This document shows, piece after piece, positions 41,801 to 55,345 of a stretch of DNA of 64,000 bases. The DNA is from Homalodisca vitripennis (Eukaryota; Arthropoda; Insecta; Hemiptera; Cicadellidae), in contig NW_025776800.1 of assembly GCF_021130785.1 (NCBI RefSeq), positions 60,267 to 124,266 of the forward strand, read 5' to 3'. The stretch's first letter is position 1. Each line of letters begins with the position of its first letter. The notes beneath the pieces were generated by a model. It saw nothing but the letters and a program-made list of their open reading frames with translations. It had not been told where the DNA came from and did not search any database. The translations under genes were made by a program, and so were the position numbers.

Positions 41801-44800
41801 ACCCTGGGCAGGTGCTAATTTGGGACTGAGAACCATCAAATTGTTCCTAGCAACATGCTATGATGGAGTCTTGAGTTCATTATTCTCGCATCTGGACGTA
41901 CATATTCATTCAGCAAAACGTGTTTCTCGTTAATAAAATACAATATATACTTTCTGAAAGATGAGAAACTCGTTTGATAACAAAGACATTGTGATATGTC
42001 TTCATCTTCTCTGTATAATTCACTTCCTGCATGAAAGTGTTGGTGATCATGAAAGGACAGCATTTTATCACATGTTGTATAAAACTATTTATCATAAAAA
42101 TTCAATAAACTACTTACTTTGGTATTATTTATTCATATAGAGTCGTCCAAATACTGAGCGGTTCAAAGAAGGTCTAGTTATTTCAGATTAAACCTATAGT
42201 TCCATAAGTTTATTTGTAATATTTTAATTAATATGAAAGTCAGCACAAACGGTAAAAACAAACAAATAAATTGTCAGAACAACTTATCACAAATAACTCT
42301 AATAACACAAGAGGTCGCGCCCACTCGCTAGTAAATAACACCCTCACACAACACTGAGATAAGATATTAAGGTCACTTGTGCATTGCGTCATTGTTACAC
42401 TTGCTACCGTAGTGCTACACACTCATGTTTTGTTACTTCTTGTGATTCACAATATATTTTTGGATTAAATAGTAGGGCTTGTTGCATAGCGTTTAATTTT
42501 ATCTAGTAAAATATTTTCCATCCTCCACAAAAAAATGTTATCAAAAGTCTCTACTCATAATATATGAGATTTTAAGATAGTACCGATGAGATTAGAGAGA
42601 GTACATAACTTTTGGAATTCATAATTATATAATACATTTCCATAGCAATTTTGCAATAATATTGATACACTTATTTATTTATAATATCAATACCTACAAA
42701 AGGAGGACAGACTAAGTTGTCTTTTATTAGATGGAAGCTAAATTGCAACTGCTTATTGAATTTAGAAGGAATCCCTAAGTTACAGAACTTGAGAGAACAA
42801 ACGAGATGGAGTATTAAGTAAGATATTGTTGTGTAACTTCGATTAAAGCTTTTTGATCAATTAAATCATTATTTAGAGCGTTTCAGTTTTGTTAATACTG
42901 AAAGGATTTTCAAAACCGATTTTCATCACACAAACAAATGATTTTACTTATTTATTATCAGAACAATCAAGTTAATATTAGATTAACTTTCAGATAGAAG
43001 GTTAAAAAATCTTAAAAAAACTGTAAACTAAATATTTCGTATTCCACTAACTTGTGTGTAAGAAATGGCAATACCAATATAATAATGTATACCAAGTGCA
43101 TTGTATTATATAGCTATATATCAATCAAACATATTATAAAAGAGGATTTCATGGCTGTATTGCTGAATAATATCTTATAATATAGTTTCCATCTTATTAC
43201 TAACCAAACATACAATTTTTATTATGGTTTTTAGAGAGGCACAGATTTGTAATTTTTCTTACACAATACTGATATTTTTATAGTATATATGTCATAATAG
43301 TTAACTTATATTTAAGTAACACATATTACATCACTTTTTCTGTTATCATCGAAAGTTTCATAATAGAGTACTACTATACGGATAGAAATAGATTTCTTTA
43401 TAATTTTACTACGTTGCAGTAAGTTTATGACAGGTTTTAACACATGAATTGACTCATAGATGGTAAATTCTAAATATAATATTTTGGACTGCAAATATAA
43501 ACCAAGGATATACGCACTGCGTTTGCATTGGAAGTTTAATATAACCTGCGGAGGAGAAGAGATCGAAGAGAAGATATGATTTCTGAATTTTAAAAATCTG
43601 TACCACACTTACATAAACGGAAAGGGCATAACTAAATTTGTATTTATCAAATAAAATGGCTATTATTCATACATTTAAAATAATATCTACTGATAACAAA
43701 TTTAACATTTTAAAAACTAAAAATAAATATTAGTTTTCTATTAAAGAGCAGTGAGGTCAGACTATTCTGATAGCACATATTTACTGAAGATGGCTCATCA
43801 CAGTGAATACCAAACATTTGAAGAATTTATTTTTGTCAACTATGTTTTGAGGCGATATGAACCGTAAAACTAAGTACTCGTATCATAATTATGACACTGA
43901 CTGCGGATTAGTCTAGCATTAGCCTGAGGATCGTAGAAGTATAATCAACCAGCAAAACAGGAAGGAAGTATTGGCTGTGCTAGATAATACTGTGGCATAC
44001 ATTGGCTTAAGAAGAAAAAGGAAGTATGGTCAATTCATAGTAGACTAACAAAAGGTATTTGTATTAGTATAGCCAAAATTAGGTATTCTTTTTAGCTCCG
44101 AAGAATAATGAAAGTTTGTTGTTTTAAAATAAAAGGCAGGATTTTAATTCAAGAACAATATTACATTTTATAAGCAATATAAAGTATTCTATCAATTCAT
44201 TGTAATAATTACCACAGTAAATAATTAAAAATGTAACTGAGAGCACATTAACTAATTTAACAATGACATAAACAGTTAATTGAATTACACGGAATACGAC
44301 ATCCATCAGCTTTTAAATTAGCCCACAATTGCATTTGTCTGATTTGGTTAGTGACAATAATTTAAAAGCCTCTCTGTGACGTCACAGCAGAAATGTTGAC
44401 TTCATTGATAATTAACAGAACAGGACATTGCAACGCACTTTTCTCTAAAATATTCTGTTTGATATAGCATATTTTTGTTATACAATTCTATAAAATATAT
44501 TAAAGTAAAACATAAACATACAAAAATACAATTAAAATAAAGTTCCCTATAAAGTATTACCACAACCATTTATAGATTGCTACTATTTAATCATTTTTGA
44601 CCATAGCATAATAACTTATAGATAACTGATGCATTTTAATACAAATCTACCATAAATGTAGAATTTAGATTGAATTTCAAATTTCAAAACCACAGATACA
44701 ATCTGTCTTGATATGTCTTTAGCATTGTTAGATTACACATGTTTGCTGTGTGTAATATTAAAACGTCATATTACTGTACTCAGTTTGTTACTAAATTGAT

Positions 44801-44960
44801 TTACTCTGCAGGATTTTAGTTTATATCATGTTACCAATAGGAGCAGTGTGAAAATACGGGATATTTGTTAATCCCATGGTCATTAATTATGATTAAGATA
44901 AATAATACCTAACTATATATCAATTACTTTTCATTAATTTTTTGTAATTAATTAATTTTC
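38811..44960. other. Long unannotated AT-rich stretch
   Basis: No gene or known element recognised in 6 kb. A perfect TGACGTCA palindrome, the CRE consensus, occurs at about 44,377 in GTGACGTCAC. Short frames near 39.9, 41.9, 42.3 and 43.4 kb show no domain. Confidence 0.4.
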
Positions 44961-44969
44961 TATAAGTCA

Positions 44970-45245
44970 GTTGTTTCTCGAGATATCTTGAGAACAGACA
45001 GAAAGAAGTAATAATTGTTCAGTCCCTAGAATTATAACATTGCTAGCGCTCAGCCAATTATCCGATATGATTAAACTCCTTATTGTTTATGTAGAAATAA
45101 AGCTTCGTGCAAAGTTTAAAATCAAAAAGTCAGATCGTTCTTGAGATAGTTTGGGGAGGGACAGACAGATAAACAGACTTACAGACATAGAAAAAAATGT
45201 TCCATCCCTTCGAGTGATAAGCTTCGCTATCACTCAGCCAATAAC
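44970..45245 (-). repeat. Dispersed repeat with two units spaced 184 bp
   Basis: Two similar units follow each other. Each has a CTTGAGATA or CGAGATATCTTGAG block, an ACAGACAG tract, a TTC(A/C)(G/T)TCCC block, a GCTAGCGCT or GCTTCGCTATCA block and CTCAGCCAAT. The CTCAGCC starts are at 45,049 and 45,233. Reverse-complemented, the blocks match the CTGTCTGT repeats at 34.55 and 58.38 kb. Non-coding. Confidence 0.65.
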
Positions 45246-47520
45246 ATTGTATCAATTAGAAAATTATTCTTATTAATGAATATAATTTTAATTGAAATAG
45301 TAAATTGAAAATATTAATTATTTCCTGCATTCGTGTTTACCTGCCGAGCCAGAATTCTCCTAAGTAGGTTAACAAGGTAAACAAGGTAAAAGTCTATATT
45401 ATTTTATATCCACTCCAGTTCCAGGATTGAGTGTAAGCTCGAGTTATGTAGGCGAGGCTGACGTTTTCACACACCTGCTTGTTATTTCTCTCTCCTGTTG
45501 CCACATTTCATATTTCGTTTCTGCTCTGCTGTTGAGATTGCTAATAACCGTTTAGTATACTATAAGTGTCAGCGAAATAAACTAAATCTATGTTATTGAT
45601 TAGTAGATTGTAACTGTTGAAGAAATCTTTGTTTTACAGTGATAATTTGTTTTAAATAAAGTGCATTCATAAGAATAATATCGGAAATTTGGATGCCCAG
45701 AGCTCTATACTAGCATGTAACTCAAATATCAAGTGAGGCCTAGAATATAATAACTTTCCATCCATACAGAATATGTTTATAAAATTATAGTTTAGATCAC
45801 TTAAAGGCCTTAAACAGTAAGAAATTCTTTAAATAATTACATATGAATGAACTGTTTCAAAATAATGGTTGCCAAGTGATAACTTAAGTAACAAATTTAT
45901 CCCAAAACGTTTATACATATAAAAAATACAAACTAATGCACAGTATTAAGTTTGATTCTAACAAAGTACATTTCCATGTAATCAGGTAGATGCAGCGATG
46001 TTATCCTTTAAAAGTAGTGGATATTATTCCCACTTGCTGAAGAAAGCGATTACTGGTAAATACACATGTTTTAATCTAATACTGAAATGAATAATACTAC
46101 TTAAATAATACTAGTACTATAATACTAGTAAGACCAGGTGGGTTCATAGTACACGCACAGACTTCCGTGAGACGGTAATGCCACAATTCTTGCCAAGGAT
46201 CATTCACAGATCTCAATTCCAGTTCCATGTCATTGCTTGTCGTTTTTAATTTTTATTCTGGAAATCAAGTAAAGCAATTTTTTTGTACTAACATTATCAT
46301 ATTATGAGCTAAAATTTAATACGAAATTATCAATATTTATCATTTTAAATATACATTTTCAGTGAACTTACCAGATGTATAAGGATTGCCGTTATAACTT
46401 TACGTACCAGTAGCATATATTACCAGAGTATTTATAAACGAAAAAAAATTCTAAAAAATAAACACATATGAATTAAATATGACACAGCTGATATGGAAAT
46501 AGATAATGAATAACATTATATATGAAAAGTCGATCCTATACAAAATCCCATCTCAACTAATAATGATTGGAAAAAATATGAAATCATGTCATCGCATGTG
46601 AGACTTTGCTGGGCAAAAACGTTTTCCGTAACAACTATCAATTCATAAAAACTTTGCCATTATTTGTTTCTAACAATATTACTCAATCAAAGGGGTACAG
46701 AGATTATTGACAATAAAAACTTTGTGATTTTTAAAAAGAAGAGTGTACCTAAGTATAGATTCAATATCGTGGAACATGTCAAGTTACATTGATCCTAATT
46801 GGACTATAATCGTTGTTAAGAAAGCATGAATAATGAACCTATGAGGATGTCAACACTTTAAATAACTACGTAACTTTCTTAAGTAAATTTTTATTTAAGT
46901 ATGTACCTTTACACTTTTATCTAATGGCCTGCAGCCTAAAAGTTTAATATGAATGGGAGTTAGGCAGGCAAGTAAATAGAGAAAGCAACACGATCTTATT
47001 GAATTTATTAGATTAAACACAATATCGTTGATACATAGATTATTAGCATAAGTAAAGTTATTACCGGTGAAAGACTCAAGTAAAAGTAAATTTCAAAAGC
47101 AGGAGAGGTCCACTTTAGCTAAACCCCTCCGACGATGTGTTATGATTTATTGTTGAAGAATTGTAAATCTGGTGGTTTCAAAAAATTACTCCGCGACTAG
47201 AAATGGAATATTTTCTTTTCTTTGACTCTTACGAAATACGGGACACTGTTATCTGTGTACGAAAACTTTTATAAATTTACTTGTAGGTATCAAATTAATG
47301 TGTAATTTTCCATGTAATCACTCGAGTCTGGCCAATGATTAGAAGAATTTTATGTTGTATAAGATAGAAGTTCGCTACATCATGTGTCGTAACAGGCTTC
47401 GCTTAGGTTTTATAAAATACTTTACATTTGTAGCTTATTTCATGAAACAGTAATCTGTAAACAAATAGACAGACATATGATCATACAAAAATATTTTACT
47501 TAAAAAACTGCACATCATGG
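45246..47520. other. Unannotated AT-rich DNA
   Basis: A GC-richer patch at 45,340-45,550 has no recognisable domain. A perfect 7-bp inverted repeat ACTAGTA/TACTAGT lies near 46,110-46,130. Nothing else seen. Confidence 0.4.
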
Positions 47521-47529
47521 AACTCTTAA

Positions 47530-47990
47530 TGCTTGCTTTATATAAATGAAGTTTCATGCAAAATTATGCAAAATTTAAAGGTGAAATATGAAATATTTCT
47601 CGATATATATATTGACATATAATACATTTAGATTTATGTGTAATTAAATTTTGTTTAATACCATTGTTTGAATAAAAAAGTATACATACGTTGTACGTGT
47701 TGGAATAGTTATGCTACATATGTTAATACTTTATAACTGTGAATTTATTATTGGGGTATTTCGTTTATTTACAAATTTATTTATACTGTTATTTTCCTCG
47801 TTACATTCACTTTTACCAACGCAAAAGTTTTCGCTAACACTCAGCCAAATCTCATGGAGTGATATTCACGATCAGCAAACTGAGTGTTCCTCAAATAAAA
47901 CTAAATCTTCGAGTATATAGGTATGTTCGTTTTCGAGATATTGTGTAAACGGAAAAACAGAGAGTCAAAAATTACATTTTTCCACGCTTA
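47530..47990 (-). repeat. Diverged copies of the CTCAGCCA dispersed repeat
   Basis: GAAGTTTCATGCAAAATT with TTTCTCGATATA (47,550-47,612) and, further right, TTCGCTAACACTCAGCCAAA (about 47,830) followed by TTCGTTTTCGAGATATTGTG and ACAGAGAG (to about 47,970). The block order is that of the 45.1-kb copy, with AT-rich sequence between. The 69-codon open frame at 47,711-47,920 overlaps this repeat and is not supported as a gene. Confidence 0.45.
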
Positions 47991-48274
47991 CGATTATGAA
48001 TAGATTTCACTAAATCTCAGCCTTTAATACTTATTTCTCATTAAATCATTGTTAAGTTAAGTCGAAATTTTATAATTATTTTTGTATTTGCAGTGTTTTA
48101 TAAATTTAATTATTATAAAATATAAAACAACTAGTAAGTATAAGTAAAAGTTAGTTTTTAACAGAATTATTATATTTTACTGATAGAATGTATCACAATT
48201 AATTTAAGTGGTTGTTCTAAAAACATTTGTTTTTCTATCAATGCACCATTATAATACTCTGTATTTGTACTAAT

Positions 48275-48798
48275 GTTAATACTGCTGTATAACCCAGATA
48301 AGAGAACAAACATGATACCATTTGTCATTGGATGATGTCACAGAAGCCGCGGTCTGGTATTGTGCTGAGGAATGGCAGTGACAAATTATAACACTTTTTA
48401 CTTGTAATAGTGTGAATACTGCTGTATAACCCAGATAAGAGAACAAACACGATACCATTTGTCATTGGATGATGTCACAGAAGCCGCGGTCTGGTATTGT
48501 GCTGAGGAATGGCAGTGACAAATTATAACACTTTTTACTTGTAATAGTGTGAATACTGCTGTATAACCCAGATAAGAGAACAAACACGATACCATTTGTC
48601 ATTGGATGATGTCACAGAAGCCGCGGTCTGGTATTGTGCTGAGGAATGGCAGTGACAAATTATAACACTTTTTACTTGTAATAGTGTGAATACTGCTGTA
48701 TAACCCAGATAAGAGAACAAACACGATACCATTTGTCATTGGATGATGTCACAGAAGCCGCGGTCTGGTATTGTGCTGAGGAATAGCAGTGACAAGCT
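48275..48798. repeat. Tandem array of four near-identical 137-bp units
   Basis: The block ACTGCTGTATAACCCAGATA starts at about 48,281, 48,418, 48,555 and 48,692, an exact 137-base period. Units differ by only one or two bases (for example CATGATACC in the first and CACGATACC in the rest), so the array expanded recently. Each unit contains a SacII-type CCGCGG. It also has short inverted ends ATTTGTCATT and AGTGACAAAT, about 70 bases apart and with one mismatch. The last unit lacks the AATTATAACACTTTTTACTT tail. The repeated minus-strand 60-65 codon frames are the same translated repeat. Confidence 0.97.
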
Positions 48799-50330
48799 GT
48801 CTTTGTTACGTTCACATAGTTTCTATTCTGGCTTAAAATATACAGCCTGATATTGAACTAATGCCGTAAAGGTTCCTTAGTGAATAATATATGAATGCAT
48901 GTACGATGTAAATCCTGTTCTGGTAATAATGCTTGACCTACAAACAGGATAATCAGTCTTTTGTTGTAAACGTTCTTCTTTATATTCTGATTCCTTAACA
49001 ACAATGGATCATGAATATTACCTTGATACCTTGATCAATATGATACCTTAATGATATACCTTACGATAATTAATAGTTTTGAATTTTATCCGCAATATCA
49101 GCTCAGCCCATTATGTGATATATTGTTTGGCGTATTCCTACATTGTTTTAGTTACTGACATTTCAACATGATTAGAGTATCTAAGAGAGTAAAGATATTT
49201 GTTTCTATTAGCTAAGCAAAGAGCTTCAAATTCCATTTCCATGTTTATTGTGTTAAGGTAAATTATCTTCAGTAAAAATATTTAAACTTTAAAACAGCAT
49301 ACACAGACCTGTAGAGTTTAATATAAACGAATTGCTACACACGTGGAAATTGTGCTGTGAGACAGAAAGTGAAATTGTGCTGTGAGACAGAAAGTGAAAG
49401 TGTTACTCCGGTCGAACAGCTCGAGCTGTCAGCCATAACTCACAGGATATCTCTCCCTCTCAGCCAACTGACCTTGTAACTGCCCTTCGTCCTTTTAGAA
49501 TGTATTACAGTTTTCAAGACAACACACTGGCCTTTGTAAAATGTCCTATTTCAGGTTCTAATAATTAAAGAAATGAATTTTAAATAACCATACAATATTT
49601 TATTCTCAGACTTCGTATTATTTCCATGTTTTTTAATCTTATTTAGTTCATTTTTTAGTATCACCTAAAATATTTTAATGTTAGTTAGGAGAATACAAAG
49701 TTAGAGGAATTTTATAATTATTTACATTCGTGTAGTTGAGATAGCAATTAATATTAGTTTTTATATTAATGAATATTGTTAAAATATTTGCTAGGCTAAA
49801 TTGCACTATTTTGTTTTCACTATTAAATTTTATATAATTCAAAAGATGTTATCTTGCAACAAGTAAAGTACATTGCCAAAGTTTTATATTCACTTATTTT
49901 ATGTTAAAGATTTCTAAATGACATAATTTTATTAAGTCTTATCGAAGAAATCATGGTTTAGGCCATATTAGATCTTATTGTGTTGGAACCCTTAATAAAA
50001 CTATTTCAGTTTTTACTTTGAAATATCATGGATATTAAGGCGAAATTTCTTTGCACTTATTGACTAAACCCATGTGATTTGTAAATTGTCATATTGGAAA
50101 GAAGGAGAATGAGCCACACTATTTGCGAGCTATATGCAGTTAATTAAACGTTTAAGTAAAAATTCTTATATTAAGTTGGAAAGAATATTACTTTAGCTAT
50201 TTCTAAATTTTTATCAATGATTAAGGATGATAGAATCGTATATGTAATTATGATATTACAATTCCCGTCAAGTTTTTGCAACAAATTCTTTGTACACCAT
50301 TTATAATAATAAAAATATTTAAATTTAAAT
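48799..50330. other. Unannotated DNA with a small tandem duplication
   Basis: A 25-base unit (TGTGCTGTGAGACAGAAAGT core) is duplicated in tandem at 49,345-49,398. Short degenerate ATACCTTGAT repeats lie at 49,018-49,070. No gene found. Confidence 0.5.
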
Positions 50331-50339
50331 TTTAAGTTT

Positions 50340-50695
50340 AACGCCAGTTCAGCTTCCACTTTGTGTACCGTCTGGGATCTGACGTCATCATTAAGTTAAC
50401 TCCAGTAATCTGGTCAAGTTTTGTTCTGTATAGACTCAAACCTGTCAAATAAGATGCACAAAATTATCTGTATAAATCCTTTTGACATTACAGACACCTA
50501 CATTACAAGTTGTACAATTCTAGTGTAAATACAGGTCTCCCATTGTTTTATAAGGTACACAATAGTGAGGGTTACGATGTTTCTGACACAATCTCTAAGT
50601 AAGATGGTGGGAAAAGTTGATTTAGTATAAATAATGAGTTTACTTCCAGTTTATCTTATTTGCACAGCGTCTGGAATCGGACGTCGAGTCCACAT
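50340..50695 (+). repeat. Two diverged copies of a 50-base motif, 300 bp apart
   Basis: Copy 1 at about 50,336-50,389 and copy 2 at about 50,637-50,689 share AGTTTA, a CCAGTT block, a ...GCGTCTGGAATC or ACCGTCTGGGATC block and GACGTC. Identity is around two thirds by eye. Nature unknown. Confidence 0.35.
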
Positions 50696-53600
50696 CAGAG
50701 ACACCTATAGTAAAAAACATAAAAAGAAAGTGTGATTTAGGTTAATAGATATTATCTTTGCATCATCAGCTGCACACATATCACCGACTTCTTTTTTGTA
50801 TCTCTTCATACGAACATGAATCTAGATTCTACGAGTCAAGTCTGTGTTTCATTCCACACAAAACAAACGGAAAAGGTAATCTGGAGCTAAACTCGATATT
50901 TTAAAGTTATTTTAAAACTATATCCACATATATGAGGTTTTACATTCATTTAACCATGCCTAAGAAGGTTTAGAAAAATTTATATCTTTTTGATGTTCTG
51001 TAATAGTTTATTTTATTCTGATTATGACACTTTAAGGTGTAGTTGCAGTCATACTTCAATGCTCTGTTATATGTACGCTTAAGATATCAAGGAGTACCCA
51101 GCATGTAATATTACATTTTTATTCTAGCAAATATTATTTTTATCAAAACCGTTAAACCTGTCTGAAAATAATCTCGAGAATCATACGTAATATTTTTAGT
51201 CAATAGAGTATACTTTCTCGAAAAGGAATATAATAAAACCATAAATATCACTTTTCGGAAATAAAATATCACAAAGAAATTTTACAACTGCGAGTATCAG
51301 GTTATTTATTGTAATGGAAAGTTATTAGAAAACTTAGATCAAGTTTGGAACAGAGAACAAAAGGCTAAACAGTGAACAGGTCTCAGACAGGGATTGGTGT
51401 TCATTGTCAGAATTCTGATAATAGGACGTAATTCTGCTTCATGTCACATTTAAATACACAAATCGTTATATTGGATAAAAGCCCTTGTAAAATAGTTATC
51501 AGTTAATTACCATGTAATGAGTCACTTCACATTATTGGCACTGCAGTGAAAAATCCCATCATTTAATTTTTAAGTACACAATTTTGCTTATTGATGTTAA
51601 ACTTAATTACAATTATGTGTTAGGAATAATGTACTAGTGTGTTATCTACAAACGTAAAACACGCGTAAATTCATTATGTAATATATTTTTTAGTAACGTA
51701 ACATGCTTCCCTCTTGTTATAGACAAATACAACGTGAAGTAAATTATTACAATTAGTTTAATGTAACACATCGACGAATACAAATTAAATTTCGTAGCAA
51801 GACATATCTTTACCGTTGTAAGTTTAATATAGATTTTTACATTAAAGTATTGTGATTAGTATAGATTACATCTGAAAATACTTTATTGTGTTATGTTATG
51901 AACAACTGCACAATTAATACAACTTTTCGTCTTCATGTACATACAGGTGAAATAACTTAAACTTCATGACACAGTCGGCGCGTAGGAAAATTTCAAAGTA
52001 TCCGTATATTCTAAGCGGTTCAAGCATTACGTACGCCTATCAAGTAGACAGAGAGAAAATTGGGATCTCAGTATTTCTATATAAAGTGTATTTCTATTAC
52101 AGGCGTTCAGAGTTCTTTGCAAAAATTGGTTAATTATACAAAAAACGGATAGAGAAATAAATATGTTTTTGTGTTAACAGCAAATACGAAATTTTAGAAA
52201 CTTCCCACTGACATTTATGCCCTCCTTACGTGCTTCAAGAAACAGATTTAATTTAATCTTACTGACAGTTTCAGCATACTTGTATTTTAATCTCAGTATT
52301 GATTGCTTCTGGAATACTTCAAAATATTAGGAAATATTCCTCAGACACTATAAATGATAGCGTTCCTATTGAAAACTTGTGTCCCTGTCTAAAATAGAGT
52401 GTAAAAATGTGCTAAGTCTGGAATACCGTATAATAATTATATATGGAAAATGTATTCGTGAATTATTGAAATAAACACTGTTTACCTAAATTAATATATG
52501 ATCAATCAGATAAAAAACTATTGAATAAAAGCAAAAATAACATTTAAAACATCATATAAAGGAAACCGTTTTTCACTATACTGTACCTGGATTATATTTC
52601 AACTACAGAATTGTCAAGAATGTTTTTGTAGCTCAAGCTGGATTGAATCTTGAATCAAGTACCATTTCAAATAGAGAGCCTAAACACATTTCTAGATGAC
52701 TCTATATTTCCTAAACTGACTGTTCACAGGCCTTTTTCTTTAATAATTATACATTACAATAAAAAAACATCAGAACATTTTTTGCATTCACGTAACGTGT
52801 ATAATATTATACGAATAACGTTTCAAATTATTATTTATCAGCATGTATATTGTATATTTCTCTAACTAACTATAAGAGAAGGAATAGGTAGAACTTAAGA
52901 TATAAAATTTAGGTTATTGGAGTCAGCAGAAACTTAAATTTGAAACCTTGCATGTGTAAATTTGAATTTTTTTCCGTAGGTTTCACCTTATTCTGTTTGA
53001 TAATTCCTCATAGAGGCATTAATATTTTTACATTCTGTACTTTTCAGCCCCATATGAGTGTAATAGAATACCTGTCTTGAGAATGAATTTACATTAGAGT
53101 TGTAGTTTTTTAAACATGCTTAAATTGTAGAACAATTTCAGCTACTATATAGATTCAGATGAGTCCAAAAACAAGTACATTAGTTAATATAAAACTTGCA
53201 ACATAATTTGTCCAAATATTCGTGTTTTTTATAAATTTTATAATAAATTAAATGTTGTGAATAAGTAAAATTATACATTTGCAAGGTATATAAGTCACCT
53301 ATTCGTCGTAGCTAGTAGAGTTAAATGAGGCATTTATTTATACCGAGTAATATTTCGTTCCAGAGAATGAACATACCGTATGGCAAAAGGCCAGGAGCAA
53401 CTTCCAGCTTATTTACATGTTAAAATAAAATTGAAATTCACAAAGAACCAGAGGTTGATGATGTGACGAGAAACATATTTATGAAGTACTTGTAAAGGAA
53501 CTCAGTTCTACGTGTTCAGTGGAAGTATTAGCCTTTATTCTCCCTCTCTATTACAAGTAAGCCTCCAGGCTGGTTTAATAGCTTTTTAAAACCCTTCATG

Positions 53601-54090
53601 TGAGCATTTCCATCAAGTTTAACTTCCTCTTTATTTACACAGAACACATCCATATATTCATGTATCAAGAAGCACTTGCTTTTCGACTTTTAATAGTCAA
53701 CAGTGTCCAAATAATGTTCTAAAAAATACAGAGGAGGTTAAATACCTTTTGTACAACAGCTCAGACATTAATTTTCTACCAGTGTTAGAGTATACGTCTC
53801 GTATACATAGAAACAGACAAAGTTGATATTTTCAGTAGAAGAAGAAGATTTGGATTGGGATTTGAACCTCAAAATTTTTTGTTGTTCTTAATTATAAATT
53901 GACGATTAAAATGCTCTTCTAGTCGAATACATAAGTAATTAGACTAATATGATCGCTTAAATGTATAACATATGTTATTTTATTTTATAAAATTGACAGG
54001 CCAATTCTTAGTGCGATTAAAAGTAATATATTTTAATACGGTATAGTTTTGTTAAACAATAAGTCTTGAAACTATTTTAAGTTCTCAATA
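50696..54090. other. Unannotated AT-rich DNA
   Basis: No gene or known element recognised; the frame at 52,650-52,865 (+) shows no domain. Confidence 0.4.
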
Positions 54091-54094
54091 TAAA

Positions 54095-54215
54095 CTCCAT
54101 TATCCACATTACAAGCGACATAGAAGGATGTCGTAGTAAGGGTGGTAAAGTGACCGTCCTACACAAGAATTACTTGCTGCCTGATATGTGAAGTATTTGA
54201 CCGCTATCTGAAAAG
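54095..54215 (-). repeat. SINE-like copy A (tRNA-derived family)
   Basis: On the minus strand it reads ATACTTCACATATCAGGCAG, then ATTCTTGTGTAGGACGGTCA and further sequence. Block by block this matches the copies at 61.7 and 63.8 kb (GTGAGCAAT/GTGAAGAAT, GGCAGAGAG, TTTTTGTGTGGGACGGC). It is the most diverged of the three. The tRNA-like A box is mutated. Confidence 0.5.
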
Positions 54216-55130
54216 GATTCCTCTTAATGTTCCATGCTTCTCGGGTGTTTAACACCAGAATAGTTGAAAATTTATTTACAACCAAGTTATTCTCCTTATA
54301 AGCCCTCAAACTTATTTAATTAAATTCATAAATTTATCTTTTAAGAATTGGCCTACCAAATTAATACCTTAGGAGCTGTATTTAAAATTATGTTAAATAG
54401 TACAATATTTTAGTGCAATAGTTACCTCAAATAAAAATTGTTATTTTTGGAAGGAATAAATATTTTTTATTGAAACATGATTAGGCACTAAATTTCTGAA
54501 TATTATCATACTATGGAATATTAGATAGTGAAATAAATATTAAATAGTGTATTAATTATTAATTTATTTAATTTATTAACGGTAAACCCATTACATTCAA
54601 AGATTGCACAAATTGGTAGAAAAAGCTGAATAGAATAACAAATAGTAAAGAAGTTAAAAATATTTATGATTAAAGTACCAGAATAATTTAAATTAATAGC
54701 ATAGTAATAACAATAATTTAAATTTATTCTACGTAATAATAACCATTTATCAACAACGTATTAAAAATAAATAATATATAACAACAATATAATGATAAAT
54801 AATATAATAACAACTATATTAAAATAAAAACATGTAGATGTACAAGTAGATTTTGTCATATACCCAATGATATACTCAGAATTATAAGTGGTTTCTAAGA
54901 ACCACTGTTAATTGTGGCACACATCTTATAAAATTATGAATCAATTTTAGTCAACAGGATTAAAGGTCAAGATTATTTATATAATGTAAAGCAACATTAT
55001 GAGAAGAAACACACTTGATTTATCAAATCTTTACTTCCGATATTACGTCTGTTCCTATGAACAATTATTTCCGTTCCTATCTTGGGGCCACCCTATAGTG
55101 ATACCATAGTGAAGCAAATGGATATTCTTT
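54216..55130. other. Very AT-rich DNA
   Basis: 54.5-54.85 kb is low-complexity AATAAT/ATAATAAC-like sequence. Nothing coding. Confidence 0.45.
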
Positions 55131-55139
55131 TGAATGCGG

Positions 55140-55345
55140 TAATTGGCTGAGCACTCTATTATGATATGATGCATTATAAAATCCAATTTTCTTCATTATT
55201 CCTAATAAATAGGGTTTAACTCTAGGAGTGTGTTTAACCTTTTGACTGCAGTCCAATTATTTTGAAACTGATGTTTGGATTTATATCATTTTTCATAGGC
55301 CATCAGTTATGTCAATATTTATTATTGGCTGAGCTTTCAGCAAAG
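55140..55345 (+). repeat. Possible diverged copy of the 184-bp spaced repeat
   Basis: ATTGGCTGAG occurs at about 55,141 and 55,324, 183 bases apart, the same spacing as the inverted CTCAGCCAAT pair at 45.0-45.2 kb. The sequence after the second includes AGCAAAGCCTATCACT, similar to the reverse of the 45-kb GATAAGCTTCGCTATCACT region. Sequence between the two is poorly conserved. Confidence 0.35.

Noticed and set aside
48276..48732. Three overlapping minus-strand frames of 60-65 codons with the same sequence
   Set aside because: Each is the 137-bp repeat unit; 137 is not divisible by three and every copy stops in the next unit.
48275..48798. CRISPR-like array
   Set aside because: The whole 137-bp unit is repeated with no unique spacers, and the sequence is eukaryotic in character.
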